Below, piece after piece: positions 9,975-21,811 of a stretch of DNA of 64,000 nucleotides. Source of the DNA: Hyaloraphidium curvatum. Lineage: Eukaryota > Monoblepharomycota > Hyaloraphidiomycetes > Hyaloraphidiales > Hyaloraphidiaceae. Both the position numbers and the translations under genes were made by a program. Under the pieces are notes generated by a model that saw only the letters and a program-made list of their open reading frames with translations, did no database searches and was not told the origin of the DNA. The first letter of the stretch is position 1. Each line of letters starts with the position of its first letter. The stretch covers positions 310,001 to 374,000 of the forward strand of contig JAIVFI010000023.1 in the NCBI GenBank assembly GCA_025558095.1, read 5' to 3'.

Positions 9975-12863
9975 ATGGACCCAAAGTCCGGCTTTCCCGC
10001 GGCGATCCGCGATACAGCGGACAAACTCCAAACGCTTCTGAAGGAGCTCGATGAGATGACCCAGGGGTCGGCCAAGAAACGCAAGATGCGCCGCGTTTCG
10101 TACACCTTCGCACCGACCGGAGACGCAATCGAGTCCTTCAGCGTCCCGTTCGAAGACGCGTACAAAAAGGAGGGAAGGCTGCCGAGCCGAGCGAGGGGTC
10201 TTTTCATCCTGCGGACGGACAACGGAGCCCAGATTGTCGTACGCGGCTACGACAAGTTCTTCAATATTGGAGAGACAAAGTGGACTCAGTGGAACAGCCT
10301 CGCCGAATCGACGCGGTAGGAAGGCCGTTCCTTCCCCGTGCGCCGGTCTTCTTATTCCACGTTGTCTTCAAGAGCTCCGTATGAGATGACGCTGAAGGAG
10401 AACGGCTGCATCATCTTTGTTTCCGCACTGAAGGGCCACCTGATTGTCACGTCCAAGCACGCGCTCGGCCAGCCGCACGTAGAAGGGCAACCGTACACGC
10501 ACGCCCAGAAAGGTGCTTGCAGGTGGCGCGTCAGATGAAATTGGTTTGCTCATCGCAACAGGCGAGCAATGGCTTGACATTCATCTGAACAAGGCAGGGA
10601 AGACGAGGGCAGAGTTGACGGCATTCCTGGCCCAACACAATGCTACTGCCGTCTTTGAGGTTAGGGTCATTCATTCACGTTCTACGGGGTCCGCTGGGGC
10701 TCACCTACGGCCGTCCTTTCAGCTGACGGATGATGACTTTGAGGAGCACGTGCTGGAATACCCGCCGGAACGGCGCGGCCTCCACTTGCACGGCATCAAT
10801 TTCAATACGATCGATTTCAAGACCTGGCCCGCAGACTCCATACACCGCTTCGCTGAACAGTTTGGTTTCGTGAAGGTCGGGGTCGTCATGAAGGACAGCT
10901 TGGACGGTGCGTTAAGCAACGTCTCCGTTGCCTCGACTTACTTTCGACGCTTCCCATAGAGGTCAAAGCTCTTGCGGACGAGTGTGCGGAAACGGGATCT
11001 TACGAGCAGAGGCCAATTGAGGGCTTCGTGGTGCGGTGCAAAACGAAGGACTCGAAAGATGAAGACTTTGAGAACTACTTCTTCAAGGTTCGTGCCTTTG
11101 CTCCCTATCTTGGTTCCGGATCTGATCAACACGTTGCCCAGGTCAAGTTCGACGAACCCTACTTGATGTACCGGGAATGGCGGGAAGTGACGAAGCAGCT
11201 GCTCAAGGAGCGCCAGCCTTTCAAGAACTACCGCTACGAGCTAACGTACAAATACGTGGAGTTCGCTCGACGCAAGATGAAGGAGGACCCGGCCCTTTTC
11301 GAAAACTTCCTGCAGAACAAGGGCATCATCCGGGCCCGGAATCTCTTCCTCGAGGAAGCCGGCATATCGAATCCGGAGCGTTACGCACACATGCTGACGG
11401 AGGAGGGCATGAAGCAGGATGCCGCCGCCGCTGCGGAGAACAGGGACTCGGATCAGGACGAGGAGCCCACGGCTGCACGCGCACCTGCAAACGGAGCGGC
11501 GCCCGCAACTCGATCCAAGATTCTTCGCGGATCCAGCAAGACACTGCTGGTCCCGATCGCCTGCATCGGATGCGGCAAGACTACCTTGGGACTTGTTCTG
11601 TCCGCGCTCTATGGGGCGGGTCACGTTCAGGTACAGTTGCCTCCTCGCAGAAAACATCTCGAAGATTAACGTGCGGTCTCGTCCAGAATGACGACATCAC
11701 GGCGAAGAAGAACCCCGCGGACCACTTCAACAAGGCGATTCTGGAGCAGTTTCACGATCGCGACATCGTGTTTGCCGATCGCAACAACCACAAGTCCATT
11801 CACCGGTCGAATCTGTCTCAGACTATCCGAACCGAGCTCCCGGGTTGCAAGATCGTGGCGCTGCATTGGGCCGTCGATCCGAAGCGCGCACAGGAGATCC
11901 TGGACATCACCGTCAAGCGAGTCGTTGACAGGTAGGTTTCGCTTGTCGGATCCGCGGTCTTGTTGCTCACCAGATGCTTCATTCTGCGGCAGGGGAGAGA
12001 ACCATCAGTCGCTGACTCCGGGCCGTACGCAGAACTTCAAGAGCGTGATGAGCAGCTTCATCCGGCAACGAGATCCTCTGGACCTTTCCAGCCCGGCTGA
12101 CAAGCTCATCGACGAGGTCGTCGAGCTCGAAGTCGGAAACTCTGTCGAGGACAACGTCAGAAAGGTCGCCCGGGCACTGGGACTGCGCCAGCCCACGGAC
12201 GAAGAGCTTGCTGCAGCCGTGGGAAAGGCTTTGGAGTACCGTCCGACCGTGATCAAGGAGGTAAAGGGCTCGGCGCCGCAGGGGGCTCCGCGCTATTATG
12301 GTATCCGCTTCGACAATGTGTCCCTGAAGGACCTGCTTGCGTCGCACGTCTTTGGGAACGCTGAGGCTTCCGACCGGTCTTTCTTTGACGCCTTGGTTGA
12401 AGGCAAAAGGATCCCCGACAAGCACCACGTGACGCTGGTTTTCATTGGGGATCTCGCAAAGAAGCTGGGAAAGATGAAGGACTTCTCGAACCTGGATTCC
12501 CTTCCGGAAAAGGAACGCGACAAGGCCCGCCTGTTCCACTACTACCACACCGCGATGCAGGAGCAGCAGTTTCCTCCCTCCGCGAATGGAGCTCAGCCCG
12601 GCGACGGATCGCTAGCAGTGAACATAGAGCTGGACAGAGTGATTTGGGATGGCCGGGTGATGGTGCTCCCCGCGCGCAACTTCCCGCTCGAGAGCGAGAA
12701 CAAGCATCCGCACGTGACGGTAGCGACGGCGGCGGATGAAATCAAGGCCGTCGAGAGCAACCAGCTCTTGCAGGCCATCGAGCGCGGTGATGCGAAGGAG
12801 TGGAAGGAGCTCACTTTCCCGCCGCTACTGCTTCACGGGCATCTGGAGGCCTTCTGGAACTGA
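9975..12863 (+). CDS. TRL1: Fungal tRNA ligase Trl1, eight exons
   Basis: The exons are 9975-10315, 10373-10512, 10562-10659, 10723-10906, 10960-11087, 11142-11630, 11687-11931 and 11993-12863, giving 831 aa (yeast Trl1 is 827). The three domains appear in order. The first is an N-terminal adenylyltransferase/ligase with catalytic Lys in KENGC and the downstream EPYLMYREWREVTK motif. The second is a polynucleotide kinase with P-loop IGCGKTT and an NNHKS segment. The third is a C-terminal 2H cyclic phosphodiesterase with two HxT motifs (HHVTLVFIG and HPHVTVAT). The enzyme heals and seals tRNA exons after intron removal, and in fungi also joins HAC1-type mRNA in the unfolded-protein response. 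All junctions were set by conserved residues; the intron at 10513-10561 restores HAQKGEQW. The start at 9975 is the first ATG in frame with the conserved N-terminus. Confidence 0.94.
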
Positions 12864-12904
12864 TCTGAATGTATTGATCAAGATGCAATGCTAGAGCTTT
12901 GTCT

Positions 12905-15061
12905 CTACTTTTTCGAGGAAGCAGCCGCGGATGTTCGCCTCTGGCCGAGGCTTGCGTCAAACATGGATGATCGCCTCGCCACATAGCTTGATGGTGCAAA
13001 GCTTGGAGCTTTCTCCATGATCTCAAGCACTTCGTAGCTATCCTTCGGGTCACGTGCGGGCGGCCCGGGTGGTGGCCTTGTCGGCACGAAGTCTTTGGGA
13101 GCAGGCGGTGCCCTTGTTTGTGCTGACCATGCGTCCATGGCGGCCCCGTAAGCCACCTTGACCAGCCCCATGAACGGAACAAACATCCCTACGCCCAACA
13201 GAACGGAGAAAAACACCATCTGTGATCGAACGGTGTCCTGGAATCGGTCTACGGCGCTGCCCACGATTCCATGACTGCTATCGTTGGAAGCGCGGCCGAA
13301 CAGGGCCGCTTCGACCCCGTTTTGGAGGGCTGCGGTGTGCAGGGGATCCTGCACGAACCCCGTCAGGTTCACCCTGGGCAGCCCCATGGCCAGGTTCCTC
13401 GTCATGACGTTGGCAAGCATGTCCAGCGCCGTCAACTGGCTCCCGAGGAAGCAACGGAGGAAATCAGCCACGGCGGTCCTGAACCACGGCACGGGCGCCA
13501 GCCCGTCGTTGACGGCCCGGACGACGACGTCCGACACCGATCCCACCGTTGCGTTGATGGTGCGGACCGCGTCGTTGGCCCAGCCGAGAACATTTCGGTT
13601 GAATGATTCCTCCAGGCCGGCGATCGCCACGTTGGAACTGGTTTCGTAGGCACCTGCAGCCGTTGCCAGGGCCAACCCCGCTTTATCGTTCACCTGCTGC
13701 GCAAGGTGCTGCGACTTCGTGCGCATGCGCGCTATAGCTTCGGTACGCAGGTCCTCGGCAAACTTGATCTCCATCGCCGACAAGATGAGTCCCAGAGCTC
13801 CAGCCGAGATGCAGATCAAGGACGGCACGTGCGTAACGTAAGCCAAGTACCATCGGAGCCGGGCTCTGCCGACCCCAGGAGCTTGATCGCTCATCTGAGG
13901 GAAGTATCCGGAGAACCAGCGCGATACGCCATCCAGCCCATGGCATAGAGCCACGCTCAGCCTGTTAGACGATGGCCCCGGCCTCGAAGCAAGGAAGTGG
14001 AGCATTGACACCTTTGCAACCTCGTACGCCACGGACGCCAAAGCCAGCCCGACAATGACCAGCACCGCGACCCTGATGATGCTCAGGGCCGCCTCTCCCA
14101 TCTCGTCGATCCACGATGTGTCGACGCTTGAGCACAGATCCAGGGGTTCCGGCGCGGCGGGCACTGCAACGAGGCTCTGGGGCGCCGCGGCGGACCCGAT
14201 CGACCGGCGGATTTCCCTCTTGAGCATGTCGAATGGCACCGAGATCAGGTCTGTGAACTGCCGTTCAATGTCCTGCAGCGAGGGGATCTGCACGTTGCGG
14301 ATCGCCGCGACGGCCGAGTCGGGGATGCCGGCCTTGAGCCGCAGCAGGCCGTCCCACACTTTGGGGAAGCGAATCATGCTCTCGGCGGTCGTGAAGTTGA
14401 CCTGCACAGGTCGCACACCGATCTGCGTGCCAAAGTTGAGGATGCGGTTGACAAAGTCCTCGAACCCCGACTTGATCGAGCTCTCTGTGGATTGGAGCCA
14501 CACGCCGATGGCGTCAAGGCCCTTGACAAGCTCGTCGGCTATGATGGACACCTGGTCGTTGATCCAGTCGGCGATCACGGCCGCGTACTCCTTCATGGCC
14601 CCCACGGAGGCCGAGACCACGAGGTCGACGGAGCAGACAAACAGCCGCGTGTAGCGCGTGATCACCATGATCAGCAGGAACCTGAGCATGTCCACCGCGG
14701 CAGAGAGCACGCGGATGTACTGCTGGATCGCGCCGGTGATCGCGTCCGCGAGGTGCCTGTTGATCGCCAGCGCGGCCGTCCGGGGGAGCAGGACCGCGGC
14801 ATCTCCTGCGCTTTCCGCGGCATTACACGCGCTTAGCACGGCGGTCTTGGCGGATTTCGTGGCCCGGCGCACGGCATCGGCCTGGTTCCACAGGGTCTGG
14901 GCGCAGAACGCCAGGGCGACGACGAGGTAGCTCACGGCAGCCCGGGACAGCTTGTCGCGCAGGCTGAGCTCGCCGTCCCCGGGCAACGGTGCCGAAGCGG
15001 CCGCCCCATAAGGCGGAAGCAATGCGACGGCCGATTGGCCGGCGTACTGGGACGGTTGCAT
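12905..15061 (-). CDS. PRM1: Prm1-like plasma membrane fusion protein
   Basis: An uninterrupted frame encodes 718 aa from the ATG at 15061; the frame stays open upstream to 15151, but the 15061 start puts the first membrane segment in the usual place. Five hydrophobic segments are visible: SYLVVALAFCAQTLW, RFLLIMVITRYTRLF, VAVLVIVGLALASVA, ICISAGALGLILSA and MVFFSVLLGVGMFVPF. Two large ectodomain-like loops contain scattered cysteines. This matches the fungal Prm1 layout, a multispanning glycoprotein that acts in plasma membrane fusion during mating. The assignment rests on topology, length and the conserved second loop/second TM region; it is a fungal-specific family. The gene is tail-to-tail with TRL1, with 41 bp between stop codons. 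Confidence 0.8.
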   Translation of the reverse strand: MQPSQYAGQSAVALLPPYGAAASAPLPGDGELSLRDKLSRAAVSYLVVALAFCAQTLWNQADAVRRATKSAKTAVLSACNAAESAGDAAVLLPRTAALAINRHLADAITGAIQQYIRVLSAAVDMLRFLLIMVITRYTRLFVCSVDLVVSASVGAMKEYAAVIADWINDQVSIIADELVKGLDAIGVWLQSTESSIKSGFEDFVNRILNFGTQIGVRPVQVNFTTAESMIRFPKVWDGLLRLKAGIPDSAVAAIRNVQIPSLQDIERQFTDLISVPFDMLKREIRRSIGSAAAPQSLVAVPAAPEPLDLCSSVDTSWIDEMGEAALSIIRVAVLVIVGLALASVAYEVAKVSMLHFLASRPGPSSNRLSVALCHGLDGVSRWFSGYFPQMSDQAPGVGRARLRWYLAYVTHVPSLICISAGALGLILSAMEIKFAEDLRTEAIARMRTKSQHLAQQVNDKAGLALATAAGAYETSSNVAIAGLEESFNRNVLGWANDAVRTINATVGSVSDVVVRAVNDGLAPVPWFRTAVADFLRCFLGSQLTALDMLANVMTRNLAMGLPRVNLTGFVQDPLHTAALQNGVEAALFGRASNDSSHGIVGSAVDRFQDTVRSQMVFFSVLLGVGMFVPFMGLVKVAYGAAMDAWSAQTRAPPAPKDFVPTRPPPGPPARDPKDSYEVLEIMEKAPSFAPSSYVARRSSMFDASLGQRRTSAAASSKK

Positions 15062-15340
15062 CGCGGCGCGGAGAGAATTGCAGGGGTTTGCAATCGGTCG
15101 ATCACGGCTTGTTGACCAGGTGACCAGGTTGCTGACAGCAACCTGTCCCACACCGACTACGCTTCAAGGAGATCGGATGTCGAGCGAAGCTCTTGCAGCC
15201 TTGATTAGCCACCTCGATCAGCATCAGACCAAGCGGGTATCGATTAACATAAACATGCGGCGCTGCGGAAGGCGGCAACCCCAACGGCACTGTGCCACAG
15301 CGTGGAACGTGGGCCGGCCTCACGCCAGCGCCGCCCCGAG

Positions 15341-16333
15341 TTAGCCCAGGTCACGCTTCATCATCTTGACCTCCCAGGCGGCATCATCCCTGACGAAGGC
15401 ATAGAACCCCGAAACCAGCGGGATCGTACTCGCGTGCCACAGCGAGTGGGCATCGAACACGCCCCACAGGGGCGGAAAGTCGAACAGCTCCAGCATCGTC
15501 GCCAGCGAGATGCCGGCCGCCATGGCGGCGATCTTCCACGCGTATGGCCTGTCCCGGTTGGCCCACCACCAGCCGACCCACAGCACGTTGGACGCGGCTC
15601 CGACGACGGCGCAGGCGACCACGTTGTAGGTGTAGTCGAAGCGTTCCAGGCTCGCGAGGTAGCCCACGTGCGCGGCGTAGGCGATCGCGCACGCCCCGGT
15701 CCACGCTGCCCATGCCGCCCGCCTCCGGGGTTCGTACAGTCGGAACACGCGCACGGCGGCGATGTAAGCGGCGTACAAGATTATTGAGGCGGCGGCAAAG
15801 TAGTCAAGCCTCTCCGTGAGGCGGAAGTCGCGCGCGTGGAACACGGCCGACCAGAACCACGCGTTTGCGTTGACGAGGGCGTACACGTCGTACAGCCGGC
15901 GCATGGAGTAGGCGCGGGGCACGTTTCGCACCACTGTTCTGTGTCCGCGCACGTGGCCCCAGCCGTTGAGCACCGAGAACGCGATCGACGCGGGCTCCTG
16001 CAGGCCCAGCAGCCGCGAGAACGGCCACTTGCCAAAGTACTGCTCGACGGGCTCGCCGGTCGCGACCTTTTGCGCCGTGACTTTGTGCATGCAGCGGTAG
16101 CCGCACTCCTCGTCGCACGTCCACCGCAGCAGCCGGCGGTGCAGCGGCGGCCGCACCTCGCCTGGAGTCCCGCACGCGTCGTCGGCGCGGCAGCCCGCCA
16201 CACATTCCGTGTAGACGGGCTCCTGGTCGCCCCACGATGCGGCCACGGGCGCCGCGAGCAGCACGGCCGCCAGCAGGCCCCACGCCAGGCCGCGCATCGC
16301 GGGGCGGGCCGGAGCTTCGAAAATGCTGCGCAT
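15341..16333 (-). CDS. PER1: Per1/PGAP3-like GPI-anchor lipid remodelling protein
   Basis: The protein is 330 aa from the ATG at 16333, or 318 aa from 16297, which would begin directly at the signal peptide MRGLAWGLLAAVLLAAPVAA. A Cys-rich luminal N-terminus (ECVAGCRADDACG, DEECGYRCMH) is followed by the family core FGKWPFSRLLGLQEPASI and seven or so hydrophobic segments. Conserved histidines of the CREST hydrolase superfamily are present in the membrane part (FHARDF, DAHSLWH). Per1 is an ER phospholipase A2 that removes an acyl chain from GPI anchors after attachment to protein. It has no introns, runs in the same direction as PRM1, and its 5' end faces the zinc-finger gene 424 bp away. Confidence 0.92.
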   Translation of the reverse strand: MRSIFEAPARPAMRGLAWGLLAAVLLAAPVAASWGDQEPVYTECVAGCRADDACGTPGEVRPPLHRRLLRWTCDEECGYRCMHKVTAQKVATGEPVEQYFGKWPFSRLLGLQEPASIAFSVLNGWGHVRGHRTVVRNVPRAYSMRRLYDVYALVNANAWFWSAVFHARDFRLTERLDYFAAASIILYAAYIAAVRVFRLYEPRRRAAWAAWTGACAIAYAAHVGYLASLERFDYTYNVVACAVVGAASNVLWVGWWWANRDRPYAWKIAAMAAGISLATMLELFDFPPLWGVFDAHSLWHASTIPLVSGFYAFVRDDAAWEVKMMKRDLG

Positions 16334-16756
16334 CGCATTCAACGATCCCCCGTCAGACCTGGACCTAAGGAGGCAGCTAGCCCGCTTCGGGACTGTTCCA
16401 TCGACATGATTAAATTGCATTTGGCCGACCGATCTCCAGTTTCATTAGTATCCGAGTTGCAGGAGGCAAGCCCACTGTTCCCCGACTCGAGCACTCCGGC
16501 GAGCCATCAGTCCCTCCCGTCCATCCAAGATACAAGTGCTGTGTGTTTTCTTTCGATTCGCTCTCCTTGTCAGGTTACGGAGAAGAAAGGAAAACGGTCA
16601 GTGGGTGGTCGGGCATTGGAGAAGAACGGACGAAAAACAGGCCCGCTCCAGGACCCTTGCGAACGATCTCCCCGGCCAGGGTCCTGCTCCCCGGGCTTAC
16701 TCCGCGACGTCGCCGCTCCCGCCTGTGCGGCCCGTTTCCCCCGACCGACGCCCGCC

Positions 16757-17974
16757 ATGGCGGGGCCGGAGCTGCTGAGCATCCACGTCGCCGACGGCAT
16801 GTCGATCTCCGTGGGCCGGTGCGTTTCCCGCCCCGCCCGCCCCGCCCCGCCCGCTGACGCCCGCGCAGCCACGTCGGCGCCTCGGGCCAGGTCGTGCAGA
16901 ATGCGCACATCATCAAGCTGCAGGGCCAGTGGCAGCTCTTCGTCCAGGACGCCAGCCAACCCTGGAAAACGTACCTAAACGGGCACATGCTCCCCGACAA
17001 CTCGCAGCACTCGATCGCCTCGGGCTCGTTCATATCCTTCTCGAACCAGGAGTTCGGCCGCGGCGGCTTTGACGTCGACAACGGCTGGATCCGCGTTGGC
17101 GAGAACTCGCTCACCATGCAGATGCCCCCCGCCGCCCACGGGATGGGCCACGCCCTGCTCGACGGCCTCCACGCAACGGAGTCCAACTCGGACCTGGGCG
17201 ACGACCACATCCGGCGGCACACGCGGGTGCCGTCGGCCGCCTACCCGGCGAACCCGCAGCAGCAGCAGCTGGCCCAGGCCTACTCGTCGGCGATGCCCGT
17301 CCCGCACGTCATGCCCGGCGAGGACGACCACCGTTCGTCGCCGGTGCAGACCGCCGCGTCCGGGCCCGCCCCGGCGAAGCGGGGCAGGAAGGCTGCGGCA
17401 GCGGACAGGGACACGGACCGCCTGATCAAGGGGAAGAAGATCTACCGCTGCACGGCCGAGTGGACCGACGAAAAGACGGGCGCCGTGGTCAAGTGCACAA
17501 AGACCTTCACCACCAGCGGGCACCTGGCCAGGCACAAGCGGCTGCACGGCGGCGAGAAGCCGTACAAATGCCCGCTGGACGTGTGCAATTCGCGGTTCTC
17601 CAGGCACGGTGGGTTTCTCCTTGCGATGCCCTTCTCGGGGTTGCTGATTTCTTTGACCTCCAGACAACATGAACCAGCACTACCGCGCCCACGCGCGGAA
17701 GCTCGGGATCGAGATCGTGCCTCAGACCGCCCCCTCCTCGAAAAACCAGGAATCGGACGACGATCCCGACGACGACGAGGACGAGGAGGAGGAGGAGGAG
17801 ACGCCGCCGCCGTCTGCCTCGTCGCGCCGCCGGAGGCCAAAGGCCGAGGACCAGGACTACCGCGGGCCCGCCGGGTTCGACGCGCCGCAGGCGGGCAGCG
17901 ACTACTACGGCTCGCCGGCGCCGAATGGAGGCTACTACGATCAGCAGCAGGCGGCTTGGGGGTATGGAGACTGA
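16757..17974 (+). CDS. Two-finger C2H2 zinc-finger protein, three exons
   Basis: The exons are 16757-16818, 16869-17608 and 17664-17974, giving 370 aa. The N-terminal ~110 residues (LLSIHVADGMSISVG, VQNAHIIKLQGQWQLFVQD) form a compact region I cannot assign. A Q-rich/disordered stretch with a basic AKRGRKAAAADR patch follows, then two C2H2 fingers (TFTTSGHLARHKRLH and NSRFSRHDNMNQHYRAH), then an acidic tail with an Asp/Glu run (about residues 290-305) and a Tyr/Gly-rich end. The SGHLARH and DNMNQHYRAH signatures are typical of fungal Nrg1-type transcription factors. The first finger is odd: its two cysteines are 14 residues apart instead of 2-4. The intron at 17609 falls inside finger 2, and splicing restores RHDNMNQH. 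It is probably a DNA-binding regulator. Confidence 0.85.
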
Positions 17975-18262
17975 GTGTCTCGTACATTCCCCTTCCTCCA
18001 CCATGTGCGCTGCTTCTGTAGTCGATCGTACCCGCGTCGCCGTTGTAATCATCTGGAGTGCTGTGTCCGCAATGAATCTCTCTGCCTGCTATCAAATCCG
18101 CGGCTCTCAAGCCTTGGCGATGGGAAAGGAGGAGGCGTTTTCGGCGCCCCCATTTTGTGGCGGCGAGAGGGCCGACGCGGTGGCGAATCACCCGAACCGT
18201 TCCGAACTAGCTTTCGTTTCCCGAGCAAAGCATCGCCGCCGGACGGGCACCGGACACGCATC

Positions 18263-19989
18263 ATGACCGATTCATGGACGGCATGGCCTGCCCTGGGGTC
18301 AAACCAGCCCAGCGGCTTCATCCGCAACCTGAGCGGGGCCACGGGCATCAGCACGGACCTTCTGCAGTGCCTGACCGCGATCTTGGCGGCGTATCCCGTG
18401 GCACAGGGATACCGCGTGCTGTTCCTCCACCGCCCGACCGCCGACACCACGCTCCGCAACGCCTACGTCCTCTTCTGCGGCTTCGTCTTGGCGCTGTGGT
18501 TCATGCAGGACTCGCCGGCCGACATTGCGCACTCTCTGCTCTGCATCTGCGGCACGTGGCTCGCCTGCGCGCTGGTCCAGGCCTGGCGGCTGCCCCGCGT
18601 CTACGCCGCCGCGTTCGCATGGATCCTCAACTCCGGATACCTCTTCGTCGGATACTACTACGATAACCTCAAGAGCTCCAGTTACAAGGTGGACTGGCTT
18701 ACGCCTCAGTGCGTTCTCTGCCTCCGGATGATCAGCTTCGCGATGGATTTCATGGACGGGGGCAAGAAGCGCCCCGACGGGCCAGCGCGCGGTACTGGCC
18801 TCACTGAGGATCAGCTCGGGCTCGCCGAGCTTCCTTCGCTGTGGCATACCATGGGCTACGCCTACCACTTTGGCGGCTTCCTCGTCGGCCCGCAGTTCCC
18901 CTACGAGCGGTACCGCCGCTGGCTCACCGGGGAGCTGTTCGCGCTCGATCGCGACGTCAAGGTCCGGGGCAAGGAGATGAAAAAGGGGCAGCACTACGTG
19001 CCCAGCTCTTTCGCCTACGCGGCGCAGTGCTTCGGCTGGGCCGTGCTGAACCTCGGGATGACCCAGCTGGGGAGGGCCTACTTCCCGACCACGTTCCTCG
19101 TCACGCCCGACTACGCCAGGATGTCCTTTGCCGCCAAGCTGGGCTATCTCTGGGTTGCCGGGAAGTTCGCTCTACAGAAGGTGGGCTAGTTTGTGCTGTC
19201 GGTTCCACGTAGATTGATCCGCCACTGCTTCCCAGTACTTGGGCATCTGGAAGCTCTCCGAGGTTCCTTGCGTCATCTCCGGGCTCGTCTACAACGGATA
19301 CAGGGAGGGCAGCACTCCTGCGGGACTGTGGGGCTCTTTGTCCAATATTCGCCTTCCTCAGTACGAAATTCCGTGAGTCAGACTGGGACTAAAGCTTTTT
19401 GGGAAGGGTCCTTATTGGCTTCTCCCTCAGATGGTGTCTCCAGGACATTGTGACGACGTTCAACACCAACACCAACAACTGGTCGAAGATCTACCTCTTC
19501 AAGCGGCTGCGCTTCCTTGGGAGCAAGGAGCTCTCGGCACTCTTCACCCTGATGTACCTGGCCGCGTGGCACGGCTGGCATGTCGGCTACTTCATCTGCT
19601 TTGGGCTGGAGTTTCTGGACATGGAGGCCGAGCGCACGCTCAGGGGAACTTTCGGACCAATCTACAATTGGTTGGAAGGGGAGTTGACCAAGGGGACTGC
19701 CACCGGCTACATCATGTTCCCTGCTTACCGCGTGCTTTGCTGGCTCCTCACGACGTCGGCGCTCTTTTACTCCGCTGGCGTGGCGTTCGATCTGCTGAAG
19801 TGGGACCTGATAAAGGTGGCATACGGGGAGGTGTACTGGATCGGCCACGTCGCCATCTTCGCGGCAGTCGTCATCAGCAAGGTTGCTCGGCCGCTGATCA
19901 AGCATCACCCGGCCTGGGTGTCGCTGAAGGACGTTAAGCAACAGAACGGACAGCAGAACGGACACGCAAAGGAAAAGAAGAGCGAATGA
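18263..19989 (+). CDS. MBOAT lysophospholipid acyltransferase (LPCAT3/MBOAT5-like), three exons
   Basis: The exons are 18263-19180, 19236-19372 and 19431-19989, giving 537 aa. Splicing restores FALQKYLGIWKLSEV and EIPWCLQDIV. The MBOAT signature is clear: NTNTNNWSKIYLFKRL before the catalytic His segment LAAWHGWHVGYFICF. About ten hydrophobic segments are present, and the C-terminus is Lys-rich (KEKKSE), which could act in ER retrieval. The family re-acylates lysophospholipids in the ER membrane (Lands cycle). The spacing and wording of the Asn and His motifs are closer to animal LPCAT3/MBOAT5 than to yeast Ale1, but I cannot fix acyl or headgroup specificity. The start gives a hydrophilic N-terminus before the first TM. 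Confidence 0.88.
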
Positions 19990-20174
19990 TCGCCAGCGCA
20001 GTTTAATAGAGAAAAGTCATCAAATCGAAGAAGGAAAGAGGCACACCTGGTCGACCATCCTCCACTTGCACGTTCGCTCGACTACGGTTACCAATAGCCG
20101 CTCGACAGGAGCTTCCCAGCGCTCATCGCCTCGCGGTATCCGCCGCCAGAACACACTAACCAACGGCACGGCAA

Positions 20175-21634
20175 TCATGCCTGAGATTCAAACGCCTGAA
20201 TCTTCGCTGCGACGGTCATCGCCGAAGGCGACATCGCCTGGCTCGTCGCAGCACCGAGATGCTGCGGCACGTATCCGATGGAAGATGAGGACGAGCGTTG
20301 CTGCCCGATCGCGTTCACAAGCGCGTTCTCCCGTATCAGCGCATTCATCCACTCCTCGCTGGCGCCCGGCGGCGACGTTGTGTCCGGCACGTGCATCACC
20401 GACGGGCTGGACGCCAAAACGTTCACACCCGGGGACCTCTGCGGGGCCTCGGCTCCTCCGAGACCCTCCATGGCCTCGCTGGCGGTCTCGTCCGACTGGG
20501 GCGTTCCGCCGCTCCCGCCCTTCGTGCCCTCCAGATCATCGCCACTCGTGGCGATTTGTAAATCCGCGGCGGAGCCACCGCCGACGAGGCCACCGGCGTT
20601 GACGTTCTCCAGAAGGCTCGCGGAGGATTTGTCCTTCAACCAAGCACCCCGCTGATTGCGGCCCTGGCGGAACGACTCGGCGAGCGCCACGAAATCGTTG
20701 TCGTCCATTTCGTTCCTGCGGCGCGACTTTCGCTCCTGGAAAGGCGTTGGCACGTCCGGATTGCGGCTGTCGAGGTCCTCCACAATGTTAAGGTGGCGTG
20801 CGACTAGATGATGTAAAGCCGAGACGCGCACGTCGTCCGGCCCGATAAGGATAGTCGCAGGAGGTTCATAGGTGAGCGAACGACCATCGAGGCAGAACAC
20901 GTTGTACCCACTCTTGATGGCCTTGTATCCCGGTAGGTCCGACTGCGAGCCGCCGCCTCCTTTGTGCTTGAGACTGGCCGAATCGTCCACGGTCGTGTCA
21001 TCTGCACTGTCCTCCCCCCCTTCTTCGGGGCGGCTCGGTCGTGCCCCGCCGACAGTGTGCGTGACCCGGGCAACACCCTTGGACTCGTCGATAATCATGT
21101 CGGTCGACGCCGCTGGAGACGGGGCGGCAGGAGAGCGGTCCAAGAATCGGCAGGTATCGTAGTTCAAGCATCGAATGGCATGGAAATGAGAGTCGCAGAG
21201 TCGGGTCAGCGCCCGGAAGCCGGGGATCGGCGTTGCCACATCGAACGGCGGGACCCACATCGCACAGGGGCGTACACCGACGCCTTCGCCTCCTCCTGCA
21301 CCGCCTCCAGCTGCTTCGAAGAAAGAAGCTCGTCGAACGTGCCCAGGATGTCGTTCAGCATGCCGGAGGCGCGGGTGTCCCTCGATGTTGTGCTGCTGGC
21401 CTTTGAGGGCACCGGCGCGACAACATGCACCGGCGCCGGGGCCCCGGCCGCCGGTGCAGCATCCCTCGGAAGGGTGGCGACAACGGTCACGCCATCGTCG
21501 GATGGCCCCGGCATCGCGTCGAATGGTGACTTAATGAACTGGACGGGCACAGGCGAAGTCGGCCCATCCCGCTTCTTGGACCCGCTCTTCAGCTTTTGCG
21601 CAAACAGCTGCAATTTCGACGATGATGCGCTCAT
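20175..21634 (-). CDS. Unrecognised ~437-aa acidic, disordered protein, two exons
   Basis: Exon 1 (21634-21259) encodes a Ser/Ala/Pro-rich start with KLQLFAQKLKSGSKKRD and a helical segment LNDILGTFDELLSSKQLEAV. A ~146-nt intron (21258-21113, GTGGGT donor, pyrimidine-rich CTCCAG acceptor) joins it to exon 2 (21112-20175). Exon 2 has an ordered-looking block (NVFCLDGRSLTYEPPATIL, SALHHLVARHLNIVEDLDSR), a basic RKSRRRNEMDDNDF patch, then long low-complexity Ser/Gly/Thr sequence. No domain is recognised. The intron is longer than most here and its exact ends are the least certain part. It lies downstream of, and on the same strand as, PRP22. Confidence 0.6.
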
Positions 21635-21811
21635 CGCGCCGACGTGCTTTGCCCCGCCTCCGGGGCCGCCGGCGGCGGATCGGGTGGGTTGTTGGGGACC
21701 CCCGTGCAGTCCACCGCGCCTGCCTCACCCAAACCGGATCATTGCCATTTTGGCCACTTCCGAAACTGCACAGATCAGAGTTTCCAAGGATGCAGCCCCA
21801 TTCTACATACA

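Noticed and set aside
10479-10512. 34-nt intron in TRL1
   Set aside because: It is in phase but shorter than any other intron here and leaves a non-conserved insertion; the 49-nt intron 10513-10561 restores conserved HAQKGEQW instead.
13222-14836. Several 60-200 codon plus-strand frames
   Set aside because: Antisense to PRM1, whose membrane topology is clear.
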